DNA of 64,000 nucleotides, taken from contig NC_065877.1 in the NCBI RefSeq assembly GCF_933775445.1, positions 25,916,001 to 25,980,000 on the forward strand. Direction: 5' to 3'. The notes below the pieces were generated by a model that ran no database searches, was not told the origin of the DNA, and was given only the letters and a program-made list of their open reading frames with translations. A program made the translations under genes and the position numbers. Positions 10,168 to 22,257 of the stretch are shown here, piece by piece. Position 1 is the stretch's first letter. Each line of letters begins with the position of its first letter. The stretch comes from Argentina anserina. Taxonomy: Eukaryota > Streptophyta > Magnoliopsida > Rosales > Rosaceae.

Positions 10168-12687
10168 TCAAGTTGGCGCATACATATCAACCATGCCCAA
10201 CTTGCTAAGTGAATGATAAAAAGCCCTTTTAGACACTCCTTTTGTGAGCATATCGGCAAGTTGCTCTTCTGTAGAAACAAAAGGAAAATCGATGATCTTC
10301 GCGTCTAGCTTCTCTTTTATAAAATGACGATCAATCTCCACATGTTTTGTACGATCATGTTGCACCGGATTATGGGAGATATCAATGGCTGTCTTGTTGT
10401 CACAGTACAGCTGCATAGCACATTCAGGTTTAATACCCAAATCTTGTAGCAAACTTCTAAGCCATAATAATTCGCACACTCCCTGAGCCATACCTCTGTA
10501 TTCTGCTTCAGCATTAGATCGAGCTACCACATTTTGTTTCTTACTCCTCCACGTAACAAGATTGCCTCCAACAAAGGTAAAGTATCCTGATGTGGACCTC
10601 CGATCGGTAATATTTCCAGCCCAGTCTGCATTTGTGAAGCCACAAATTTCGAGGATATTGTTGTGATTAGAAAACATTACTCCTCTCCCTGGAGCGGACT
10701 TCAAGTATCTCAAAATCCTCACAACAGCATTCATATGATCCACACTCGGATTATGCATAAATTGACTCACTACACTTACTGCATATGCAACATCTGGTCT
10801 GGTATGTGACAAATAAATTAGGCGTCCAACTAGCCTCTGATAACGAGCTTTTTCAGTGGGCACTTGATCTGGATACTCTGCTAACCGATGGTTCTGCTCA
10901 ATAGGAGTGTCAATTGGAGTGCAATCTAACATCCCTATCTCCGTTAGTAGATCAAGGATGTACTTCCTCTGACACAGATAGATACCATCACTTCCCCGGG
11001 CTACCTCAATACCCAAGAAGTACTTGAGTGTACCTAGGTCTTTCATCTCAAATTCTGTGGCTAGCTGCTTTTGTAATCTGTCCACCTCAATAGTATCATT
11101 ACCAGTAACTACCATATCGTCAACATATATGATCAGAGCTGTTACCTTCCCTTGTTGGTGTTTGAGAAATAATGTGTGGTCTGAATTACTCTGCATGTAT
11201 CCAATTTTCCTCATAAATTGTGAGAATCTTCCAAACCAAGCACGAGGTGACTGTTTCAGACCATACAAAGACTTTCTCAACCTGCATACGGAGTTACTTG
11301 GAGAAGCGGCCACATATCCAGGTGGAAGATTCATGTATACTTCCTCTGTTAGTTCTCCATGAAGAAATGCATTCTTAACATCAAACTGCCTAAGTGGCCA
11401 GTTCAAGTTAGCAGCGATAAAGAGCAATACCCGGATAGTGTTTATCTTTGCAACAGGTGCAAATGTCTCATCATAGTCTATGCCATATGTCTGGGTGAAC
11501 CCCTTTGCTACTAGGCGTGCTTTATACCGGCTTACTGACCCATCTGGATTATGCTTCACTGTAAACACCCATCGACATCCTACAGTCTTCTTGCCATATG
11601 GTGGAGGTACAAGCTCCCACGTTTTGTTCTTTTGTAATGCTTCCATCTCTTCCTCCATTGCTTTCCTCCATTTTGGATCTCTTAATGCATCCTGCACTTT
11701 GTTAGGTACTGATACAGTAGATATTTGATTCACAAATGACTCATATGACTTAGATAATCTTTTAGTAGATATAAAATTGGCCACCGGATACTTGGCTTTA
11801 GTCTGAAGGGTAGGTTCATATTTTTTGGTTGGTTGACCTCGAGTAGACCTATTTGGCAAAACATATTGTCTACTATTAGCCTGAATAGATTGACTAACCT
11901 CAGATGAGTGATCTTCTGTACCAGGAGAGTATTGATCAGGGGTATAAACAGTAGTACGAGATACATGAGGGGCAGTTGTGTTGTCAGCTTCCGGTGCCTG
12001 AATCTCTTGAGTGACGACCTCTGGTGGTGCAGCTTCCGGTGCCGGAATCTCGTGAGTGACGACCTCCGGTGGTGCCTGTGTGGCTGACACTTTGGTAATC
12101 TCAACAGAACTTGTTACCATATCGACTGGCTTACTTGTCTCCCCCTCTCCATGATACAGCTCTTCAAAATAGGAATTCTCCCCCTGAAGAGCAGTATCAG
12201 AAGAGGAAAAATAACTCATGTCCTCAAAAAAGGTAACATCCATAGTGACATAGTACTTCCGAGTAGGGGGATGGTAGCACCGGTACCCTTTCTGATGGCC
12301 TCCGTACCCAACAAACACACATTTAACTGCCCGGGCATCTAACTTAGAACGCTGATGTTGCGGAAGATGAACAAAAGCAACACAACCGAAAACACGGGCA
12401 GGAAGATTATGAAAAGAGGGTAATTTGACATGAGATGCAAGCACCTCATATGGAACTTTCCCTTGAAGAACACGAGATGGAAGACGATTAATAAGGTGGG
12501 CGGAAGTAATGACAGCATCACCCCAAAGGTATTTAGACATGTGGGCACTAAAAAGAATACACCTAGCCATATTAAGTAAATGACGATTTTTCCTTTCAGA
12601 AACCCCATTTTGCTCAGGTGTGTAAGGACATGTTGTTTGATGAACAATCCCGTGTGCATTAAGAAACTCCTGAAAGTCATGATTCAC
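10168..12687 (-). pseudogene. Copia 1 pol, integrase C-part, reverse transcriptase, RNase H
   Basis: Open frame of about 839 codons with no ATG at its upstream end; it is the 3' part of a polyprotein cut by the frameshift at the G tract just upstream. It starts inside the integrase core (TPEQNGVSERKNRH) and continues through the GKVPYEVL-type integrase C-terminal region. The Copia reverse transcriptase follows (WELVPPPYGKKTVGCRWVF, KARLVAKGFTQ, catalytic YVDDMVVTGND near 11100). RNase H is last (GFTNADWAGN, RSTSGY, SNAEAEYRGMA, LYCDNKTAIDI). The RT and RNase H catalytic residues look intact, but the protein cannot be made from this copy's own reading frame without crossing the upstream breaks. 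Confidence 0.93.
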
Positions 12688-14564
12688 ATATTCCCCCCCC
12701 CATTATCAGAACGAAGAACTCGAATGGTAGCATTATATTGTGTTTGGACATTGGCATGGAAGGCACGAAAGGCTGGAAAAACCTCATTTTTATTCTTAAG
12801 AAGAACAATCCAGGAAAGACGTGTGCAATCATCAATAAAGGACACAAAATAACGCATTCCTGACACAGTAGACTCTTTAGAGGGTCCCCAAACATCAGAA
12901 TGAATTAATTCAAAAGGAAGAGAACTTTTAGTAGAAGTACTAGGGGAATAGGTAGATCGATGACTCTTGCCTAAAACACATGTCTCACAACATAAACAAG
13001 ACTCGTCCACACTAAGAAATAAAGTAGGCATGGATTTTTTCATAATACTAAAAGATGGATGCCCTAAGCGACGATGCTATAACCAAACTTCACTTAGCTT
13101 GTCAGAAGTGGAGAGTAAAGCGGTCCGAGGCTGCCCTCCTGGTTTTTCCCCTGCGTATGTCAGATCCAGATGAAACAACCGGCCCCTCAGATACCCCCGA
13201 CCAATTGCCCGTCCGGTGAGAATATCCTGAAATATCACATACATAGGAAAAAAGGTCACAGAGCACTGAGCGTCAGCGTTCAATTGGGGAACAGATATCA
13301 AATGATGGGATAAAACAGGCACATAAAGGACATTGTGAAGTTCTATGGTGGGAGTAATACGAACGGACCCTGTCCCTAACACGGGGAATGCCTCACCATT
13401 AGCATTAGTAACATAGGGTACGGGTGGATAAGACAATACGGTGAAATAAGATTTGTCATAAGTCATATGATCAGATGCACCAGAATCAATAATCCATGTA
13501 TCAAAACTAACAGAGTGAGAAATATTAAAAGCCATACCAATTGGACCGCGGCCAATGATGGAGACTGTAGGTGCTCCTCCAGCAGTATGATGATCATTCC
13601 CAAGTACACCATAGATATCGGGTTCCGGAACTAATTGAAGAGCGGCTTTTGCCTGGGGTCGATAATGAGGCCTCTTAGGCCTAAGGTGTGGATATAATTT
13701 CCAACATGTAGCACGAGCATGGTTAGAATCATGGCAATAAGAGCAAGGAGGACGAGGCTGATTCCCGAAGCCGGGTGGTGGGCCTTGTCGGTGAAGGGGA
13801 GCGGAAGCTGCTGGTGGAAGAGGTGGTGCCAGAGAACGAGCATGAACAGTAAGACTGGAAACGACCGCCGGTGTCTGAAGACTACTCTCCTGCTGAGACT
13901 CATCCTTTCGGATATAGGTGAAAGCGGTGAGAAGGTTAGGTGGTTCAGTCATTCGGAGCAATTCGTCTTTTGCACTGGTATGCTTTGCATCGAGACCTTT
14001 TAGGAAATGGTGAACTCGTTCAATCTCCTTCTCTTTTTGGTACCAAACAATATCCTCGTGATTTTTGATCATGCAAGGACGTTTCATATCAATTTCAGCC
14101 CAAATATTCTTTAGTTTGGTGAAATAGTGCGCCACCGGTTGCCCATCCTGATGTATTGCCAAAGCTGTGCACATTAACTCATGAACCTGTATGAAATCAG
14201 AGTCATTAGTAAATAAGCCGGCTAGTGTCTCCCATATTGCCTGTGCAGTAGCACATGCTTCCACCAGATCAACTATTTCATCATTCATAGCCTTTCACAA
14301 GACGGACATGACAAGACCATCATCGTCGTCCCATTTATTGTAGGCAACAACATCTTCAGGGCTAGGAGCCTTAGTGACGCCGGTGACATGGCCCATCTTG
14401 TGCATGTCGCGAAGATGAGCAGTCATAAGTCGTTTCCATTTACGGAAATTGGTTCCGTTGAGTTTGGCGCCTCCAAATGAACCGCTGTCAGAACCTTTGA
14501 CAGATACTTCGAAGGTCGGAACGTCAAGGAGTGGAGAACCCTCCGCTTCATGTCCAGAACCCAT
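12688..14564 (-). pseudogene. Copia 1 gag, protease and integrase N-part, broken
   Basis: Gag starts at ATG 14564 and reads to a TGA at 14295; the same frame resumes and runs to a TAG at 13077. It contains the UBN2-type gag region (DFIQVHELMCTALA), a zinc knuckle (CSYCHDSNHARATCWK) and the aspartic protease motif (WIIDSGASDHMTY). A third segment (13043 to 12684) has the integrase zinc finger tail (ETCVLGKSHR) and core (HSDVWGPS, SFIDDCTRLSW) and ends at the G tract. The matching position in Copia 2 codes Trp at both nonsense sites, so both look like single G-to-A changes on the coding strand. Confidence 0.92.
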
Positions 14565-15392
14565 TAAAGAAAGGAGACAATGTAAAAATCAGAGATTAGA
14601 GAGCAAAAAAAGAGGCAAGAAATGAAGAACAATCTGTCGCCGGTGCACTTGCACTGTCGGTGAGTAGGCACTGACTGAAGCTGAGTTGACCGGGTCGGGT
14701 GGAGTGGACCGGGTCGGGTCGGGTTGAGTGGGCCAGGTCGGGTTGAGTGGACCGGGTCGGGCCGGGCGTCTCGGATCTGGGCCGAATCTGGGCGGGTCGG
14801 TTTCGGGCGCGGCCGTGGCGAGTTTTCGCAGCGTGATGCGGCGGTTTTAACGCGGCGGAGGATCTCGTGGAGGAGCTGACGAGACGGTGTGTGCAGCGGG
14901 AACGGTGGTGGACAGGTTGCAGCAGCGGGAACGGCGACGAGATCGGAGGCGGCTCGTCGGTGTCGAGGCGCCGAGGGGCTCGTCGGTGTCGAGGGGCTCG
15001 TCGGTGTCGAGGGGCTCGTCGGTGTCGAGGGACTCGTCGGTGTCGAGGGGCCCGTCGTAGAGAACGGCGCTCGTCGAGGCGGCTCGTCGAGGTGGCGAGG
15101 AGGTGAGGTTGCAGCAGCGAGAGCGACGAGGAAGGCGGCGCTTCGGTGGTGTTGACTTCTCGTCGCCGGGAAACAGTTGGTGATGCCGACTGATTATGTT
15201 GCAGTGGAAAAACGGTGAAGGCAGAAAAACAGAGCACTGCTCGGTGACTTGGCACCAAAAAACAAAAAAACGCAAACAACAATCCCAGTAAAACAGAGCA
15301 CTGCTCTGATGAAGGCAGAAACCCGGCCGGGGAGGAAAAAACGGGAAAAAAAAAATCCCAGAAAGAGACAGAGCTCGAAGGCTCTGATACCA
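14565..15392 (-). other. Copia 1 5' leader, GC-rich with tandem repeats
   Basis: About 830 bp between the primer-binding site and gag. On the plus strand it holds five near-perfect 18-bp units (GGGGCTCGTCGGTGTCGA, about 14972-15052) and a stretch of degenerate GGGTCGGGTTGAGT units (14690-14765). Its long frames on both strands are repeat by-products with no family features. Confidence 0.8.
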
Positions 15393-15551
15393 AGTGGAAT
15401 TCAACAGCTAATTGCTTCAATGATTCACTTACAGATTATACTTCAATATATAGGCTAATTCTAGCACTATTCTACCTACTCACTTCCACTAATTTCCACT
15501 AACTATTCCACTAATTTCTACAAATCATTCCCATCTCCACTAACTCTGACA
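15393..15551 (-). repeat. 5' LTR of Copia 1
   Basis: 159 bp, nearly identical to 10002-10160. Followed on the plus strand by the target duplication CATCT at 15552-15556. Confidence 0.93.
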
Positions 15552-15838
15552 CATCTGGACTCCCGAATTATTGCAGCATCGGCCTGAGTCTTTTATTGTG
15601 ATAGATCAACCTATGTTTCTGTACATCGAGCAGTCTCAGATTAAATTCTTTGGCCAGTATATTTCAGTTCAGCTAAGTAGCGGTTGTTGACTGGCTAATT
15701 GTACTCTAATGTCAACTTCAAATGCTCTCTGGCAAATGTAATATATTCAAGTCATTCACAAATAAGTCTGACTGGAATGAGAAACGAGTGCAGGATTAAC
15801 TGAAAAATGGTTGTGGAGAAGTTGAGAAGAAAACCCAT
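15552..15838. other. Downstream flank between Copia 1 and the SINE
   Basis: Continuation of the CBL10 3' flank after the Copia insertion. It contains a 53-bp stretch (15608-15660) that recurs in diverged form at 17358-17411. No gene seen. Confidence 0.5.
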
Positions 15839-15852
15839 CTGTATTGTGTTTT

Positions 15853-16241
15853 TTTTTTCCAGTTCCAAGACATTTCCTATATGGGGCCCGAAAGCAATCC
15901 AGCGGAGGACAACCCCCCAATGCTCCACGGTGGTACGCCGTTGTATACCGAAGCGGAGGGGCTAGTCTAGAAACCGAGCATCATGGTATCCCCCAGCCGA
16001 AAGTAATACTCTAATCCTTGACGGGACCCATGTGAAATGGTTCTAATCCGGAATTTCACCGAGTGCCCTGACCATAGTAATGTTCTCAATGCCCCAACTC
16101 AAGTCCATATTGTGGCCCAGTTAGAAACAAAGAGGTGTGTTATGCATCCACCAACGATCGAACCCCTAACCAATGTCACGTTTAAGCCTTGGTCAAAAAG
16201 TTGCCGCGTTCAGAAACCACTACACCACACCCTGTAGTTAA
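15853..16241 (-). mobile_element. tRNA-derived SINE
   Basis: About 389 bp, minus strand. RNA polymerase III box A-like GTGGTGTAGTGGTT (complement of 16215-16228) and box B GGTTCGATC (complement of 16156-16164) lie about 50 bp apart at the 5' head, as in tRNA-derived SINEs. The 3' end on the minus strand is an A run (15849-15858). The element is flanked by a perfect 14-bp direct repeat CTGTATTGTGTTTT at 15839-15852 and 16242-16255. Target duplications of this size and a poly-A tail are the marks of LINE-driven retroposition. The 66-codon frame at 16037-16237 is incidental. Confidence 0.85.
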
Positions 16242-16255
16242 CTGTATTGTGTTTT

Positions 16256-18561
16256 AGCTAAACATAAAAGGGGTACCACCACCAATTTCTACTCAACAGC
16301 CATTTTCATTTTAAATCACTGATTTTGTACAAGCCCCTCTAACTCGGGTTTTTTTGTAAGAGGCCTGTGAAACTTTTTTTTGTTTTTTAATTTCTTTTGG
16401 TTAAGGGAAATTTCATTTTAGGATCTGTGGAATCGGTATCCTTGACTTACTTTTGTTGGGGGAATCGGCGGTCTCAGAATGATTTTATTTTCAATAATCA
16501 TTCTTGTCTGCATAAGGTGGGTACTCAAAAACACATTAACCCGTAAGAGCTATCTCTTCCTTTAGTAACGGGGCTTTAGTTGCTAAGCCACTCGGTAGAT
16601 GGACTGGTTGATTGTTTAAATGGAATGGCTTAGTGGTGCGTATCCAACTTATAATGTAAATTCTCCAAGTTGTTCGTAATGGAGTTACACTCGACATCAA
16701 TTTGAGCTCCTAATTGTTACACGCTGAATGACACTTTACTTCCATGTAATCTAGGTATCCTTTAGCACTTATGAATAAGCTTTCTTATATATTTCATTTT
16801 TATCCTACATGTAGTTGAATATTACTTTATATAATTATATTAATTTATTCCAATATCTTACAGTATGTGGAAGTATAAGAGTACACACAAACATATTATT
16901 AACAGAATGAGTGATATTTTAAGACTGATCTATGTGTTTTTTTTTTTGGGTCTGAACCAGGAATAAAACCTATGTATATATAGGTTCATACCACAGGAAA
17001 GTCATCACGCCCATGTGAATTCCAGTATCATGTGATATACACATATACTAGCTATCGTATGTACTATTTTTGGGAGAAGCCACTAGATATTCATGAGCTG
17101 ATTGAGCTGTACATACGTAACATACGTATAGAAGCATCGATGCATTATGCATACTAGCAGAGACTACAATCATTCTAAAAATATGTGTATTTTTAGCTAG
17201 TACACACATTCCTTGCTAGAAGAAGAATCAAAGAAGATCGATCGGAGGGCAACAGTCGTTTCCAGCTGATAGCAACACTTGGGTTTATAACGCTTTCTCT
17301 TTCTTCTTCCTCTCCACACACTTGAATTGAATTCTATTCCAAGCAAGACTGCCGATGAACCTATGTTTCTGTACTTCGAGAAGACTCAGTTTAAATTCTT
17401 TTGGCCACTTATTTTCTATCTTGATTTGATTTAATCAACTCATATAAAATGAATAACAAGGACAAACAAATTTCTACCCCCTCCTCCTACCTCACATACA
17501 AGTGATACAACGTATCCATTTTCTTTTCTTGTCTTCTCTTCTTTTCGCTTCGCCTTTTTTTAATCTCTCATACCAAGTTAGGTAATTATAAACTCAAAGT
17601 TACTGCTATCTATTTAGTTGCATGTTTGCAGTATTTGTCAATTATGTTTGCAACGATAAAGAGTACTAGATTTTTATTTCGCATCTTTTTGCTGATCCAA
17701 TTATTTTTAGGTAATTGGAAATTTTATATAAGTGTGGATATAATTAGTGGATGCTGCTTTGGAATAAAGTGAGGCCACACCTCCTTTCTAATTGCCTTAG
17801 AGATTGACGATGGAAATTGTTATAGTAGAGAACTACTTGGCTTATAGTTTTAGCATAATTATATAATTCTCTCGGGCTTGAATTGATGATAATCCTGAGC
17901 ATCGGCTAGGTCAATCTTTGACTCATTCGTTCAACTTGAATATTTCTTGGTGAAAAAATATTCTTTGGAGTAGAAGACAATCGATAACCCAAGCTTCACA
18001 ATAATTTAACAAGTAGCACCGGGTACGATAGACTAATTAATCCCGTGAACCTCAAACAATGTTAGAACTTCATATGCCTCTTCTAAACTGGCAAAGGATT
18101 TTTCAATGAAGAGCTAATAAAGATAAATAAATAGACAGTGCATGAGCAATATAAATAAATATAGAAATAGAGATAGAAATAATTAGATGTATTTTGGTAA
18201 GTAATAAGAGATGTACTTAGTTTTTTGATTAGTTAAAAAAGTAATATAGAGATATAGTAAGTACGGAAGGTATATAAAGTAATTTTAGAGGTGCAACTAT
18301 AATCCGTCTTGAGGAAACCTACTGTAAATAATTACTCTTAAATAGAAAAGGCGATGAAACTCATACTAACAGAGTAGCATGTTAATAATTCGTGTTACTA
18401 AAGAACAAGCAAATTATATTGTAAACAAGCAATTTAGCCCTCGGAATCAACCTCATTAATCACATTTTATAAGGAAGTGGGTAAAAAATCACAAGAGATT
18501 GCTTTCTAGCAAATTAAGCGATTGCCGAAAAAAAAAATACTATGAGGACAAAAATGAGTCA
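16256..18561. other. Intergenic between SINE and CYP90D1
   Basis: No gene recognised in 2.3 kb. It holds the second copy of the 53-bp duplicated segment (17358-17411) and a T run followed by GGGTCTGAACC near 16930 that may be a small SINE remnant on the minus strand. The rest is AT-rich unique-looking DNA. Confidence 0.4.
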
Positions 18562-21500
18562 TCATGTGATCCCCTCCCACACGTGTGGACTAGCTAGAGC
18601 CAAACAAAGACAGTCTTTTCGTGCCTGGTTGTATTGTACCTTTGTGTACAAGTTGCCTAAACTTCTTTTTCTTTGAAAATACTGGCTGGGATGGTCGACC
18701 TTTTTTCTCTTGACCCAGATTGGCATCCTCCTTTTCATTCTTACAGTCGGGAAGTTCACAATTGTGTCATCCTCAGCAACCCAACTGCACACAAGGCAAT
18801 TCAATTCAATCACATTTTGCTGATAGCAAAGAAGGTTTAATTAACTACATGTTTAGTATGAAAAAATAAATACCAAAAATGTGGTTAATTAGCCATACTT
18901 GAGAAGATTAGCAGAATGATACTGATATTTTTCTGTATACCTGAACTGAGTGATAAAGTGGTGTAGGAAGATAGAAGCTTCAAGCCTAGCCAGATCAAGC
19001 CCAGGACAAAGTCTTTGTCCACCTCCAAAAGGAGTGAAGTTACAGCTGCTTATGTCTTTTCCCTGAAGATCAGTACCTCAAATTAACCGTTACTCTAAAA
19101 TCAAAGTGAAAAGTGAGAAAAAATTAAAGATATTGTATATGGTGAACTGGTTATCAATCACTACTTACTTGCCACCTCCATGGATTGAAGTCATAAGCCC
19201 CACCATAGTTATTCTCATCAAGATGAACTGATCTAAAGTATGTGAAGACACACCACCCCTTTGGTATATGATAACCTTTTATCTCTACATCTTTCATGGC
19301 CTTCCTCATCACTCCATTAATGATGTTTCCCATTCTTAGAGTTTCTGTAATCACCTGTATAAAGAATTACATATGTAAGGAGCATATTACAGAAATAGAC
19401 TCTGATAACATTTTAAAGACTCCTCAGATCAGGTCTAAGAGTAATTTACTTACATTCTGTGTAAATGGTAAGGATAAGTAATCACTCCAACACAGTGGCT
19501 CTCCAAGCTGCTCTTTGAGTGTTTTTAACTCGAAGTTCTCCTTCTGTGTTCATTAAGATTTCAGTTGTTAAAAGACCATACTGTAGGTTTCCACAGCCAA
19601 TTATTTGATCATCAAAATTTGGGGGTCCTAATAGATATGGGATTAATTGTTTAGTGCCTGTTTTCCTCTAGCATATTAGAACTAAAGTATGATTCTTTAT
19701 ACTATTATAGTCACATATGCTCCTTAATTTCATCATCATGATGAACACACATACTATACTGAGGAAAAATGGACCAGAATGTTGCAGCACAGATCTTAGA
19801 AATATATTCCACTTTCCCCTAGAAATCTATGGGGCAATGACAGCCACAAGTGGAATGTAAATCTACTAAAACGACAAGAAAAACGAAATTGGCACAGATA
19901 AAAGCAGTCAAAGAGTTGGACATAAATGCCACAAAGTTCCAAAAAGTTCAAAAGTGGGCTGGTTTAGTTAATAATACTCATGCGGCTGATGAACCCTAAT
20001 AAATTTATACTAATGTACCACTAGGATATTTGATTATGAAAAGTAATAGTGTGATTTTCCTGAAACTGATATCTGTAATGCAGTGGGAATCTATGGTACT
20101 TAAGTATATATGGCCTAATAGTTTGAAAATCAAGTTTAAGTACTAGTACTTCTGATGTTTCCGTACCGTTAATTGTTGAAGAGCAGAGGGGGAATCTGAA
20201 AGGTATTTGATTGCAAGAGTCATAAGAAGTGGAACTGAATCCTCTCCTGGTATCATCATGTCAATCATGTTATCAGCTATTAGATCATCTGTTAATTGAT
20301 CACTTGTGTCATTCAGCAAAACATCCACCACATCTTTAGAACCATTGGAAATTCCACTCTCCTTTTTAGCTTGTATAATTTTCTGAACTAGCTTAACCAT
20401 TTTCTTCTTGGCCTGAAATTTAGATGGCGAAAATAATCATTACAGTAATGCTATAGATTAGTAAGAAATTTAACCACATGAAATGTTATTCATAGTTTCA
20501 TACTCAGATATGTGAGTGAAATAGAGCATAAAATTTGGAGTGCTCAATGACTTTTCGAGAGCGTTTTTACTTGCCTGTAATGATCTGTAAAGTCTACTTC
20601 CAGGGATATTGATGGGTATTGACATGAGGCCAGCAATGAATTCTCGGAACTGTTTCTTTAGAAACTCCATATTTTCACCAGGATCCAGACTAATTAAGGC
20701 CTTGATAAGTACTTGGAATGCAATCTGGGGACAAAGAGGACATGAGTTTCGTAACTTTTGTAAAGGAATGTTAAAACATCATGATTATGAATCTCATTCT
20801 GCAGACAGTATGATTCAGGTAAAATTATTATGAACCCCCTTGACAACTGGTTAGCTTTCTCATTAGCAAATCATCTCCAAATAGGTAACCCAATTAGAAG
20901 CCAGAGATAAAATTCAAAACATCAGTGATTCATTTGATCACAAAGAGAGGAAGAGCGAGAAAGATTGGAATTGTTTAAATTTTAACCAAGTGATTAATGG
21001 GGCACTTACTTTACCATAAAACGTTTTTAGATAGAAGAGAAGAAGCCACATACATCCAAGAGAGATGGCATCTTTTGTTTTTTTCTTCTGTTTATTGAAA
21101 CTCTTCTCAAAAAGTCATCTTGAACTTGGATGAATGGAGCAACTTTCAAAATTCATGGATAAAATTCTTTCCAGGAGAGATGGGAGAGAGAAATGGAGTA
21201 CTTACATTTTTGGTTTCATCTTGAATGAAAATGGGAAGGTCATCTCTCCAAGTTGCCATTGATTCTTGTACATACTTCTGCATGTCACTGGTGATTTGAG
21301 CTTTGAGGTGTGGTGACTTAAAGAAGGCTCCTATGAGTCCATGTATTCTTCTTTGCAAGTTTCCATTGATGAGCAGTATAGAAGACTTTCCCATCAACTC
21401 TGTGAGAGATTTTGGGTAAGATGGAACAAAAGCCTTGGCATCACTTTGCAGAACAAACTTACTCACTTCTGCATCTGTTGAAACAATAGTTGGACTCCCA

Positions 21501-22037
21501 AATATGTGTGATTTAAAGACCTTCCCATACCTATAAACACCCGAAATAAGATCCTAAAGTAAGGTAGCTGAAACATGAAGCTGAAGAATCATCACTGAAA
21601 GCTGCTTATAGGGTTTGTTGTTTGCTATATATTCAAAAAACCCCAATAAAATATAAGCATATTCATTAGTTCAACCATAAGCATGACTTACATACCTGCA
21701 TGCTAACAAAAGAAGCTAACTCAGTTATATGATGTGCATGAGACACAGATAAATTTAAATTTCTTTAAATTACAGATAATTAGAAAACTTACCTATGGCG
21801 ACGTTTATTGACGAAGCTCTCGGGGCAATCAGAGTAAGCACAAGACACAAACTCAATGGTTTCACCAAGAAAAGGCCATCCAAGACTACCTAAAGGAAGT
21901 GAAAGTCTTCTGCGATTTGATGATCTGATATTGAAACAGACTGGACTAAGCTTGAAGTAGTTTATGTAGACACTGAGCACTATGGACAACAATATAGTAG
22001 CACTACATATTAGTACAATCAACAACAAATTCTCCAT
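18562..22037 (-). CDS. CYP90D1: Cytochrome P450 CYP90D1, brassinosteroid C-23 hydroxylase
   Basis: ER-bound monooxygenase that hydroxylates brassinosteroid precursors at C-23. Exons, in order of transcription: 21793-22037, 21206-21530, 20575-20724, 20167-20412, 19454-19543, 19169-19354, 18941-19062, 18562-18784; they join in frame to 528 aa (Arabidopsis CYP90D1 has 491). Features: N-terminal membrane anchor ([20 protein letters not shown]), proline-glycine hinge [14 protein letters not shown]-helix PGEDSV (residues 295-300), ExxR at E356-R359 (ETLRMG), and heme loop [13 protein letters not shown] with ligand Cys433. CYP90D rather than CYP90C1 is chosen from [12 protein letters not shown] and [10 protein letters not shown]. 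Intron 3 is GC-AG. After the usual end (PIWVKRK) the frame continues for about 46 further residues, unlike the family. Possible brassinosteroid-feedback motif upstream. Confidence 0.93.
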
Positions 22038-22156
22038 TTTGCAAATGAAGTACGCTCCTTTCTCTATAAATAAGATAGCTTTGCTGCCTTAAATAATATT
22101 CCTAATCATGGTTGTGATTGCAGAAGAATGAAATGTAAATGTGTACGTGCAACGGT

Positions 22157-22168
22157 GCACACGTGTGG
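22157..22168. promoter_or_regulatory. G-box / BRRE-like site upstream of CYP90D1
   Basis: GCACACGTGTGG contains CACGTG (22160-22165) and the BZR1-type element CGTGTG on both strands. It lies 120 bp before the CYP90D1 start. BZR1 is known to repress brassinosteroid synthesis genes through such sites. A TATATAAA on the minus strand at 22258-22265 would place this site inside the 5' UTR, so its role is uncertain. Confidence 0.4.
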
Positions 22169-22257
22169 TTGAAGAGAGAAGGAGAGAGGGAGAAAGAGAG
22201 AGAGACAGATAGAATGTTTAAGAAAGAATACAATTCTATGGTATACATAATCTAGGC

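Larger units (their letters stand above)
10002..15551 (-). mobile_element. Copia LTR retrotransposon 1, full length but coding-defective
   Basis: Length 5,550 bp, minus strand. Two 159-bp LTRs (10002-10160 and 15393-15551) differ at one base; the target duplication is CATCT. Next to the 5' LTR is the primer-binding site TGGTATCAGAGCC (15380-15392), complementary to initiator tRNA-Met; a G-rich polypurine tract precedes the 3' LTR at 10161-10170. Domain order GAG, protease, integrase, RT, RNase H is that of Copia. Coding breaks: an in-frame TGA in gag (14295-14297), a TAG ahead of the integrase zinc finger (13077-13079) and a frameshift at a 9-base G tract (around 12693-12701). The near-identical LTRs indicate a recent insertion. 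Confidence 0.95.

Noticed and set aside
14596..15420. 274-codon serine/proline/arginine-rich frame on the minus strand.
   Set aside because: It lies in the Copia 1 leader and LTR, is driven by GC-rich tandem repeats, and has no counterpart in Copia 2.
16920..17030. Second SINE on the minus strand (A run then GGTTCAGACCC).
   Set aside because: Only a B-box-like word and an A run are present; no box A and no target duplication were found.
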